A stretch of DNA of 8,367 bases. It comes from Chitinophagaceae bacterium. GTDB lineage: Bacteria; Bacteroidota; Bacteroidia; Chitinophagales; Chitinophagaceae. The position numbers and the translations under genes were made by a program. The DNA is taken from NCBI GenBank assembly GCA_017853235.1, contig JAFMJX010000076.1, positions 1-8,367 of the forward strand. The letters are read 5' to 3'. The notes beneath the pieces were generated by a model. That model ran no database searches, was not told where the DNA came from, and worked only from the letters and a program-made list of their open reading frames with translations. How positions within the stretch are numbered: position 1 is the stretch's first letter; the number at the start of each line of letters is the position of its first letter. Below are positions 1 to 6,234 of the stretch, one piece after another.

Positions 1-1
1 T

Positions 2-787
2 GGAGACATTTCATTGAAAGATGGATTAGCCAAAGATGGATTAGTAGATGTATATGATCAAGTAGCTATGGGTCATTTTGCTGATGTATGTGCCGAAAAA
101 TATACTATCAGTAGACAAGATCAGGATGCATTTGCGATTGAAAGTTATCAAAAATCACAAAACGCTACAGAGCAAGGTAATTTTTTTGATGAAATAATTC
201 CAATAACCATTACACCTAAAAAAGGAAATCCTATTGTTATTGATAAAGATGAAGAACCTTTTAAAGTTAATTTTGAAAAAATAAGCCAATTATCTCCCGC
301 ATTTAGTAAAACAGGCACAGTGACTGCTGCCAATGCTAGTACTATGAATGATGGTGCTGCAGCATTAGTATTAATGAGTAAATCAAAAGCTGTTGCATTA
401 GGTATTCAACCTATTGCCATTATTAGTGGATTTGCCGATGCCGAACAGGATCCTAAATGGTTTACAACTACACCATCATTAGCATTACCCAAAGCGTTGC
501 AGCATGCAGGCATTTCCATAAATGAAGTTGATTATTTTGAGTTTAATGAAGCTTTTTCAGTGGTAGGTATCATCAATACACAACTTTTAAATATTAGTCC
601 TAGTAAAGTGAATGTTCATGGAGGTGCGGTTTCATTAGGACATCCTTTGGGTTGCAGTGGAGCAAGAATCATAGTATCACTTATTCATATTTTACAACAG
701 CATCAAGCAAAATATGGAGCTGCAGGAATTTGTAATGGTGGTGGAGGTGCAAGTGCAATGGTGTTAAAAAATGGCACTCTAAATTAA
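2..787 (+). CDS. Acetyl-CoA C-acetyltransferase (thiolase II), 5'-truncated by the window edge
   Basis: This enzyme condenses two acetyl-CoA to acetoacetyl-CoA, or runs the reverse thiolysis, in the cytoplasm. The frame is open to the left edge with no start, so the N-terminal part holding the first catalytic cysteine lies outside; the TTG at 14 is an internal codon. Visible thiolase landmarks, numbered from that TTG, are the GTVTAANAST...NDGAAALVL block (about 101-120), NEAF (178-181), the HGGAVSLGHP block with catalytic His210 (codon 641-643), and the CNGGGGASAM signature with catalytic Cys240 (codon 731-733). From memory the C-terminal half closely resembles mitochondrial ACAT1-type acetoacetyl-CoA thiolases, favouring this class over a long-chain 3-ketoacyl-CoA thiolase, though exact substrate length is inference. 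It ends with TAA and converges on the bacilliredoxin gene 23 bases away. Both C-terminal catalytic residues are present, so nothing suggests decay. Confidence 0.93.
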   Translation, partial: GDISLKDGLAKDGLVDVYDQVAMGHFADVCAEKYTISRQDQDAFAIESYQKSQNATEQGNFFDEIIPITITPKKGNPIVIDKDEEPFKVNFEKISQLSPAFSKTGTVTAANASTMNDGAAALVLMSKSKAVALGIQPIAIISGFADAEQDPKWFTTTPSLALPKALQHAGISINEVDYFEFNEAFSVVGIINTQLLNISPSKVNVHGGAVSLGHPLGCSGARIIVSLIHILQQHQAKYGAAGICNGGGGASAMVLKNGTLN

Positions 788-810
788 AGTTTGCCAAGTT
801 CCACTTAATG

Positions 811-1143
811 CTATAAATGGGCTTGTTCTATAATTTCTTCCATAAATATGGCACCATGACTTTCGTCATAAATACATGTTCCATTTTTAATAAGTATTGC
901 TTGAGGAGACTCATGAAATACATGAAATTTTTCAGCAATAGCATTTGAAATACTTCTGTAGTTTAATAAATCTAATAAATAAAAGTCAATAGAATCTGGA
1001 GCTTCAGATCTTTCCATTCTAGATAAAGCCATTTTACTTATACTACATGTTGTACTATGTTTAAAAATCAATTGGGGCTTGTGTTTTGAGGCTTCTTGTA
1101 TGATGTCTAATTGATCTAATTGAGTGAGAGATTTCCAGTTCAT
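811..1143 (-). CDS. ytxJ: YtxJ/BrxC-like monothiol bacilliredoxin (DUF2847 family)
   Basis: This is a 110-residue thioredoxin-fold protein of the family called 'bacillithiol system redox-active protein YtxJ' (BrxC in Bacillus). Family members are thought to remove bacillithiol from S-bacillithiolated proteins in the cytoplasm. The sequence shows a beta strand (QLIFKHS, 24-30) leading into TTCSIS (31-36), with a single active-site Cys33 and serine at the resolving position. A cis-proline-type ESPQAILIKNG stretch follows at 78-88 (Pro80). The other cysteine, Cys90, lies far from the active site. The Firmicutes motif is TCPIS, so Ser34 replaces the usual proline. Length fits the family (about 105-115). 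The ATG at 1141-1143 is the natural start because the MNWKSLTQLDQLD opening fits the family. It is a single gene, convergent with the thiolase and divergent from the exonuclease. No bacillithiol biosynthesis genes are in view, so the redox partner is inferred. Confidence 0.85.
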   Translation of the reverse strand: MNWKSLTQLDQLDIIQEASKHKPQLIFKHSTTCSISKMALSRMERSEAPDSIDFYLLDLLNYRSISNAIAEKFHVFHESPQAILIKNGTCIYDESHGAIFMEEIIEQAHL

Positions 1144-1161
1144 ATTATTAAATTAATACTA

Positions 1162-1169
1162 CAAAAATA
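1162..1169 (-). promoter_or_regulatory. Candidate Bacteroidota -7 box for the bacilliredoxin gene
   Basis: Read on the minus strand this is TATTTTTG, an exact match to the Bacteroidota -7 consensus TAnnTTTG, 18 bases upstream of the ATG at 1143. I found no convincing TTTG -33 element about 19-21 bases further upstream. In AT-rich DNA a lone box match is weak evidence. Its position in a 108-base divergent intergenic region is what supports it. Confidence 0.4.
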
Positions 1170-1226
1170 ATCAATTTATTTGAGGATTAATTCACCATTT
1201 CTCGATCAGATGAGCATTAGATTGAT

Positions 1227-1234
1227 TATCTTCG
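1227..1234 (+). promoter_or_regulatory. Possible -7 box for the exonuclease operon
   Basis: TATCTTCG matches TAnnTTTG with one mismatch and lies 17 bases upstream of the preferred ATG at 1252, similar to the spacing of the candidate box for the divergent gene. No clear -33 element was seen. If this is the promoter, transcription would begin just before 1252, which would exclude the upstream TTG (1180) and ATG (1210) as translation starts. One-mismatch hits are frequent here, so this is tentative. Confidence 0.22.
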
Positions 1235-1251
1235 TCTACACAAATTATACT

Positions 1252-2019
1252 ATGAATTTACAATTGTCAAGACCCCTTGTTTTTCTCGACCTAGAAACCA
1301 CTGGAATTAATGTTAGTCATGATAAAATTGTAGAGATTGCTTTGGTTAAAATTTTAGAAGATGGTTCCAAGCAAGTCAAAAGGAAATTAGTAAACCCTGA
1401 GATGCCTATTCCTAAAGAAGCATCTGAAATTCATGGCATCACAGATGATATGGTCAAAGAAGCGCCTACTTTTAAGCAAATTGCGAACGAAGTAAAACAA
1501 TTTATTGATGGTGCAGACTTAGCGGGTTATAATAGTAATCGTTTTGATATTCCCATGTTAAACGAGGAATTTTTAAGGGCTGGGATTGCTGCTGAAATTG
1601 AAACAAAAAAATTGCTTGATGTACAAAAAGTATATCATAAAATGGAGCAAAGAACTTTATCGGCAGCCTATCAATTTTACTGTAATAAGAATTTGGAAGA
1701 TGCACATACCGCCGAAGCTGATGCCACAGCTACTTGGGAAGTGCTTGAAGCGCAAGTGGTTAAATATCCCAATATTGGAAATACGGTAGAATCTATCGTT
1801 AAATTCACAGGAGAAGATCAAATTGTGGATTTCGCAGGTAGGTTTATTATGGAAAATGGGGTGGAAACCTTTAATTTCGGAAAACATAAAGGTAAACCGG
1901 TGGTGCAAGTACTTAAGGAAGAACCACAATATTATGACTGGATGATGAAAGGCGATTTCCCTTTACATACAAAACAAAAGCTAACTGAAATATTAAATAA
2001 AAGCATTTTAAAAAAATAA
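1252..2019 (+). CDS. DnaQ-like DEDDh 3'-5' exonuclease with ExoX-type C-terminal domain
   Basis: This is a 255-residue exonuclease expected to degrade DNA (or RNA) from the 3' end using two metal ions. The DEDDh motifs are all present: Exo I FLDLETTG at 11-18 (Asp13, Glu15), Exo II YNSNRFDIPML at 93-103 (Asp99), and Exo III HTAEAD at 152-157 (His152, Asp157). A C-terminal module at about 205-250 (FNFGKHKGKPV, then YYDWMMKGDFP) resembles the small domain found after the nuclease in ExoX-like proteins. It is a stand-alone protein, much shorter than polymerase III alpha, so a repair or accessory role is likelier than replicative proofreading, though that is inference. I chose ATG 1252 over TTG 1180 and ATG 1210 because the MNLQLSRPLVFLDLETTG opening matches relatives and the longer N-terminus adds nothing recognisable. 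It is the first gene of a probable three-gene unit. Confidence 0.92.
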   Translation: MNLQLSRPLVFLDLETTGINVSHDKIVEIALVKILEDGSKQVKRKLVNPEMPIPKEASEIHGITDDMVKEAPTFKQIANEVKQFIDGADLAGYNSNRFDIPMLNEEFLRAGIAAEIETKKLLDVQKVYHKMEQRTLSAAYQFYCNKNLEDAHTAEADATATWEVLEAQVVKYPNIGNTVESIVKFTGEDQIVDFAGRFIMENGVETFNFGKHKGKPVVQVLKEEPQYYDWMMKGDFPLHTKQKLTEILNKSILKK

Positions 2020-2055
2020 TATCAATCATTCCATTTTAATTATACCCCCATATCA

Positions 2056-2808
2056 TTGAAAAATTTAGTAATCATACCAACTTATAATGAAAAGGAAAAT
2101 ATTGCTTCCATTATTGAAAAAGTAATGGGGTTGCCTTCTGCTTTTCAAGTATTAGTGGTTGACGATGGTTCTCCGGACGGTACAGCCGATATTGTAGAAG
2201 GATTAATGGGTAAACATCCACAACGTATTCATATACAAAAAAGATCGGGTAAATTAGGTTTAGGTACCGCTTATATTCATGGTTTTAAATGGGCAATCAA
2301 AAATGATTTTGATTACATCATTGAAATGGACGCCGATTTCTCTCATAATCCATTAGATTTAGAAAGACTTTTAGCTGCTTGCGAGAATGGAGCAGACGTT
2401 TCGGTAGGGAGCAGATATGTACAAGGCGGTCAAACCGAAAATTGGCCTTTGGATAGAAAAATTTATTCATTAGGTGGATCCGCTTATACTAGAATTATTA
2501 CAGGAATGCCTGTAAAAGATCCTACCGCTGGCTTTGTTTGTTATAAACGTAAAGTATTAGATGAAATTAATTTTGATACTATACAATTTATTGGATATGC
2601 TTTTCAAATAGAAATGAAATTTGCCGCTTGGAAATTAGGATTTAAGATAAAGGAAGTGCCAATCACTTTTGTTGATCGAAAAATTGGGGTTAGCAAAATG
2701 TCTAAAGGCATTATTAAAGAGGCCATTTTTGGTGTTTTAAATATGCAGTGGCAATCAAGCACGGGACGTTTTATTAAATTAATCAAACGAATTCGTGTCA
2801 ACTTTTAA
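2056..2808 (+). CDS. Polyprenol-phosphate mannose synthase-like GT2 glycosyltransferase
   Basis: This 250-residue GT-A fold enzyme of family GT2 (Dpm1-like) is expected to move mannose from GDP-mannose to a polyprenyl phosphate at the cytoplasmic membrane face, supplying a lipid-linked donor for extracytoplasmic glycosylation. Visible motifs are IPTYNEKENI (7-16), VVDDGSPDGT (34-43), a DxD-type metal site MDADFSHNP (91-99, Asp92 and Asp94), VGSRYVQGG (117-125), DPTAGFVCYKR (155-165) and QIEM (184-187). There are no C-terminal membrane helices, as in compact Dpm1 types. The start is TTG at 2056: no ATG or GTG exists in frame between the upstream stop (2017-2019) and this codon, and the next methionine (residue 24) would delete the IPTYNE strand. 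It follows the exonuclease by 36 bases and overlaps the transporter gene by 14. Glucose as the sugar cannot be excluded. Confidence 0.9.
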   Translation: MKNLVIIPTYNEKENIASIIEKVMGLPSAFQVLVVDDGSPDGTADIVEGLMGKHPQRIHIQKRSGKLGLGTAYIHGFKWAIKNDFDYIIEMDADFSHNPLDLERLLAACENGADVSVGSRYVQGGQTENWPLDRKIYSLGGSAYTRIITGMPVKDPTAGFVCYKRKVLDEINFDTIQFIGYAFQIEMKFAAWKLGFKIKEVPITFVDRKIGVSKMSKGIIKEAIFGVLNMQWQSSTGRFIKLIKRIRVNF

Positions 2809-3685
2809 AAAGGCCCTTTTACAATTACACCTTTTTGTATTTTTAGCCGGTTTGACCGGCCCCATTGGTTACATGATACAACTCAATGGTTTAGTACTTG
2901 TATTCTATAGAATGTCCATCACTGTATTGGCCTTATTAGTAATTGGATTATTTTCTAAATCTAAAAAAGAAAATACCACTTCTACTAAATTGTCTTTGTT
3001 AGGTATTGGCTCCATCATTGCATTACACTGGGTATGTTTTTATGCAAGTATAAAACTAGCTAATATATCTATAGCATTAGTTTGTTTTTCTTGTACAAGT
3101 TTATTTACTTCTTTGATAGAACCCATAATGAGTTCAAAGAAAATGGAATGGAAAAACCTTTTATTAGGCATTCTAAGTTTAATAGGAATATTATTAATAT
3201 TTCATTTTGATACAAAATTTAGAATAGGCATCATGGTAGGATTATTATCTGCTTTTTTAGCTGCCATATTTTCAATTATTAATAAAAACGTCACTCAAAA
3301 TTTAGATACATTCACTATACAGTTTTATGAAATGCTTGGAGGAGTAATTATTTTATCTGTTCTTATTTTTATATACAATACTTTTACCCATACTTCATTT
3401 ATAATACCTCAAAAAAATGATTGGTTATGGCTCATGATATTAGCATTATTGTGTACTGTAGGTTCCAATCATTTAATGCTATCTGCTTTAAAACATATTA
3501 GTGCATTTACATTAAATGTTACTTTAAATATGGAGCCAGTATATGGTATACTTTTAGCCTTTGTTTTTTTTAATGAACAAAAGCAACTTGGTACCAGTTT
3601 TTATGTTGGATTTACATTAATAGCATCATCTGTAATAATTCAAATGTTTCGAATTACTCAACAACGAAGAAAAACAATGAGCTAA
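2795..3685 (+). CDS. EamA-family (DMT superfamily) membrane transporter
   Basis: This is a 296-residue inner-membrane protein of the drug/metabolite transporter superfamily, whose members typically export amino acids or other metabolites; the substrate cannot be told from sequence. About ten hydrophobic helices are visible, roughly 8-28, 33-53, 67-87, 91-111, 121-137, 144-164, 175-195, 210-228, 236-258 and 268-284, forming two EamA repeats. The ninth helix carries the hallmark NMEPVYGILLAFVFFNE (245-261), mirrored in the first repeat by the SLIEPI segment (106-111). Length is typical. The start is GTG at 2795, 14 bases inside the mannosyltransferase gene; the next ATG (residue 27) would remove helix 1, so GTG is preferred. 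Overlap suggests translational coupling, though a functional link to mannosylation is not evident. A basic tail (QQRRKT) ends the protein. It is convergent with the receptor gene, 37 bases away. Confidence 0.9.
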   Translation: MSTFKKALLQLHLFVFLAGLTGPIGYMIQLNGLVLVFYRMSITVLALLVIGLFSKSKKENTTSTKLSLLGIGSIIALHWVCFYASIKLANISIALVCFSCTSLFTSLIEPIMSSKKMEWKNLLLGILSLIGILLIFHFDTKFRIGIMVGLLSAFLAAIFSIINKNVTQNLDTFTIQFYEMLGGVIILSVLIFIYNTFTHTSFIIPQKNDWLWLMILALLCTVGSNHLMLSALKHISAFTLNVTLNMEPVYGILLAFVFFNEQKQLGTSFYVGFTLIASSVIIQMFRITQQRRKTMS

Positions 3686-3722
3686 AACCAATATTTTGAC
3701 CCAAGTTTTAACCATACAATTT

Positions 3723-6155
3723 TTAAAATTCCCAAATAAATCCAATAGTAGGGGTGATGAAAATTGAATTATTATCAAATAATTCTGGAATAGCGTTGGA
3801 ACCATCTTTTTGTAAAGGTTTACCATCAGTTGTTTTGAAACTTCCGTTTGGATTGGCGCTAAATACATAAAATGGCGGGGCCACTGATTTAGCCCCATAC
3901 CAGTTTGTGATGTCTATATAAAAATCTAAGGTTGTTTTTTTATAATTATACTTTTTATCTAATCTTAAATCACTAGAATGATAAGCTTTATTACGTTCCG
4001 AATTTAAACGTGTATAATCTAAAACTCCCGAACCTAATGTTGCAAAGCTAATCTTACTCAAATTCATATCATAAGGAGTATATGGGGTACCGCCTTGATA
4101 TCTAAATTTGATACCAATTTCCCAGTTTTTATTAAACTTGTATCCACCTGTCATACTCAATAAATGAATGTTCTCCCATGCACTTGCGATGTATTTCCCT
4201 GTAGCATTGGTATAGGAACTTCTAAAAAAACTATAACTCATGACTCCAAAAAAACGGTCTGTCAATTTTTGTTGTGCAAATAATTCAAAACCGTAACTTT
4301 TTCCTAATCCATTGGTTAAGATGTCTTCATTACCTAAAATTGAAAAATCGGCACCCAAATTGGATAGGCTAATTCCTTTATTAACGCTTATTGGTACGTT
4401 CTTATATTTTTTATAAAATACTTCTGCTGTGAATCGAGTAGCATCAGATGGTATATATTCAATACCAGTAACATAATGTGTACTTTGAACATAGTCGGCA
4501 ACTTGATTCATGTAAATACCGGCTGCGTTTTTAAATCCAAGTGAAGTATTGGGTGCTACTTTAAAATAGTTTCCTATTGAAGCATTCCAAGTAAGCTCAT
4601 TTGAAACCACCCAGCTGAGACCTAAACGTGGTGAAAATTGTTTAAACAAATCATTTCCATGTGTAGTGAAAGAATTCCCGTCAACTCTTGCACCTGCGCT
4701 AATCCCTAATCTATTATTAAAAGCTTTTTTACCAATTTGGATAAAACTTCCGTATTTATTATAATTAAAATTTGAATTATAATTAACGTAATTAGAAACG
4801 ATTGCATTATTGGATAATGTATATTTTAATAGTTGATTGGTACTGTTGTCATAGCTTACATTTTGAAAATTAACCCCAGCAGCCCACTTAAAACCTAATA
4901 CACTTTTAGTAATATCCCATCTCAATTTATTTTCCAATTCATTAGAACTGTAATCAAAAGTTTTTTCTCCTTTAATAGGGTTTAAATTATCCTCATATTT
5001 TTCGTTGATATTGTTTAAATGATTTCTGCTGATCGCTAAATTCCAGAAGCCTTTATTCACCAATTTTTTTAATGAAGCACCCACTGTATAGCTCCATTGA
5101 TTAATGGCAGGGCTAAAATTTAAGGCATAAATTTTTTCGGGAGTAGCATTTTTGGGTGCAGCAAATGAGAACTCATCAATGGCGCCCACTCCAATAAAAC
5201 TTAGTGTGGTTTTAGGATCTATTATATGTGTGATTTTATATTGAAAATCCCAAAAATTGGGTCGAATGGGAAGATCAATTGCTTGAAATAAAAATTGTAA
5301 ATAACTACGTCTAGCTGAAGCTAAAAAAGTAGTTTTACCATTTTTTGACAGAGGGCCATCAAAAGTGGCAGCAAATTCGGTAGCACTTAGTCTAAAATTT
5401 CCTTGAAGATGCTCATTATTACCTCTTTTTTGTTTGAATTCAAATACGCTAGATAAAGCATTATCAAATTTGGCATCAAAAGCCGAAGAGGAGAGTTTCA
5501 CCTCGTCTATAAAAGATACATTTAATATTCCTTGTGGCCCACCTGCACTTCCTTGTGTACTAAAATGATTAATTACTGGGATTTCAATACCATCTATGTA
5601 AAATACATTTTCATTGGGAGCGCCTCCACGAACTATGATGTCATTTCTAAAACCTGCTCCAGTACTTGCTGATCCAGTAACGCCAGGTAAAGCTTGTACC
5701 ACTTTAGAGATATCAAAATTACCACCGGGATTGGATTTAATTTCCTCTGCTGTTAATTTTTGAACGCTTAATGGGGTTTCCAAAGTGGCAGTTCGAACGG
5801 TTTTTTTATTTGTTCCAACCACCACTTCTTTTAAAATAACATCATTGGGTATTAATTCTATTGTATTATTTGTCTCGTTTCCCGTGGTAACAATGACATT
5901 GAATAAATTGACTGGTAAACTACCCATTGACTTTACAAGGATTTGATAAGTTCCAGTAGGGATACTTTTAAAACTATAATATCCCATACTGTCTGTAACA
6001 GTAGCATACCTTGTATTAACCAGTGTTATTGCCGCACCTTGAATTGGTTTTTGGGTATTTTTATCCACGACCCATCCTGACAAATTACCTTTAGTTTGTG
6101 CAAAATTTAGTTGACTTATCAACATACACACTAAAATTAGTATTCTTGATTTCAT
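3723..6155 (-). CDS. TonB-dependent outer-membrane receptor with carboxypeptidase-regulatory-like domain
   Basis: This complete 810-residue protein is a TonB-gated outer-membrane beta-barrel that takes up large or scarce ligands using energy passed from the inner membrane. A signal peptide covers about 1-19 (cleavage probably in FA|QTKG). A CarboxypepD_reg-like domain follows (about 24-102, with GWVVDKNTQKPIQGAAI), then a TonB-box-like LKEVVVGTN (108-116), then the plug (about 125-240, including QALPGVTG, IIVRGGAPNENVFYIDG and the FDAKFDNALSSVFEF closing strand). The rest is barrel, ending GFIWEF with the terminal phenylalanine needed for barrel assembly. It lacks a SusD partner next door, so it is not a standard SusCD polysaccharide pair. 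The ligand is unknown; siderophore, peptide or other are all possible. It is transcribed alone, divergent from the S9 peptidase gene. The ATG at 6153-6155 gives a proper signal peptide. Confidence 0.93.
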   Translation of the reverse strand: MKSRILILVCMLISQLNFAQTKGNLSGWVVDKNTQKPIQGAAITLVNTRYATVTDSMGYYSFKSIPTGTYQILVKSMGSLPVNLFNVIVTTGNETNNTIELIPNDVILKEVVVGTNKKTVRTATLETPLSVQKLTAEEIKSNPGGNFDISKVVQALPGVTGSASTGAGFRNDIIVRGGAPNENVFYIDGIEIPVINHFSTQGSAGGPQGILNVSFIDEVKLSSSAFDAKFDNALSSVFEFKQKRGNNEHLQGNFRLSATEFAATFDGPLSKNGKTTFLASARRSYLQFLFQAIDLPIRPNFWDFQYKITHIIDPKTTLSFIGVGAIDEFSFAAPKNATPEKIYALNFSPAINQWSYTVGASLKKLVNKGFWNLAISRNHLNNINEKYEDNLNPIKGEKTFDYSSNELENKLRWDITKSVLGFKWAAGVNFQNVSYDNSTNQLLKYTLSNNAIVSNYVNYNSNFNYNKYGSFIQIGKKAFNNRLGISAGARVDGNSFTTHGNDLFKQFSPRLGLSWVVSNELTWNASIGNYFKVAPNTSLGFKNAAGIYMNQVADYVQSTHYVTGIEYIPSDATRFTAEVFYKKYKNVPISVNKGISLSNLGADFSILGNEDILTNGLGKSYGFELFAQQKLTDRFFGVMSYSFFRSSYTNATGKYIASAWENIHLLSMTGGYKFNKNWEIGIKFRYQGGTPYTPYDMNLSKISFATLGSGVLDYTRLNSERNKAYHSSDLRLDKKYNYKKTTLDFYIDITNWYGAKSVAPPFYVFSANPNGSFKTTDGKPLQKDGSNAIPELFDNNSIFITPTIGFIWEF

Positions 6156-6234
6156 AATATGGTATTAATCAATAATATATAACAATTAATATTTAAAAAT
6201 GTTGATGTAACTTAGGATTTCAAACGATTATTTT
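6156..6234. promoter_or_regulatory. Divergent promoter region between receptor and S9 peptidase genes
   Basis: These 79 very AT-rich bases must hold start signals for both flanking genes unless transcription enters from elsewhere. The best minus-strand box is TATTATTG (complement of 6170-6177), 14 bases before the receptor ATG. The best plus-strand box is TAACTTAG (6208-6215), 19 bases before the peptidase ATG. Each has one mismatch to TAnnTTTG and neither has a clear -33 TTTG partner. I see no convincing operator palindrome or riboswitch-like structure. Confidence 0.3.

Noticed and set aside
148..333. Minus-strand open frame of 61 codons inside the thiolase gene
   Set aside because: Antisense shadow of a strongly conserved coding region; its translation shows no recognisable family.
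788..810. Possible terminator between the convergent thiolase and bacilliredoxin genes
   Set aside because: Only 23 bases; no GC-rich stem or T-run could be found on either strand.
1180..1251. Longer exonuclease start at TTG 1180 or ATG 1210
   Set aside because: The added residues match nothing recognisable, and the product from ATG 1252 begins just as relatives do, directly ahead of the FLDLETTG motif.
1502..1929. Three overlapping open frames (both strands) inside the exonuclease gene
   Set aside because: They overlap the exonuclease Exo II/III region out of frame and have no domain-like content; AT-rich shadows.
2010..2019. Run of seven A residues directly before the exonuclease stop, resembling a slippery heptamer
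   Set aside because: A -1 slip meets a stop at 2037-2039 after a few codons and does not join the next gene; A-runs are common in this AT-rich sequence and no stimulatory structure was seen.
2604..2801. Minus-strand open frame of 65 codons inside the mannosyltransferase gene
   Set aside because: Antisense shadow with no recognisable motif.
3683..3710. Weak inverted repeat TAAAAC/GTTTTA between the convergent transporter and receptor genes, as a terminator
   Set aside because: The stem is only six AT-rich pairs with a 16-base loop and no following T-run, too weak to call.
3626..3898. Minus-strand open frame of 90 codons over the transporter/receptor junction
   Set aside because: It lies out of frame with the receptor C-terminus and antisense to the transporter C-terminus, both well supported genes.
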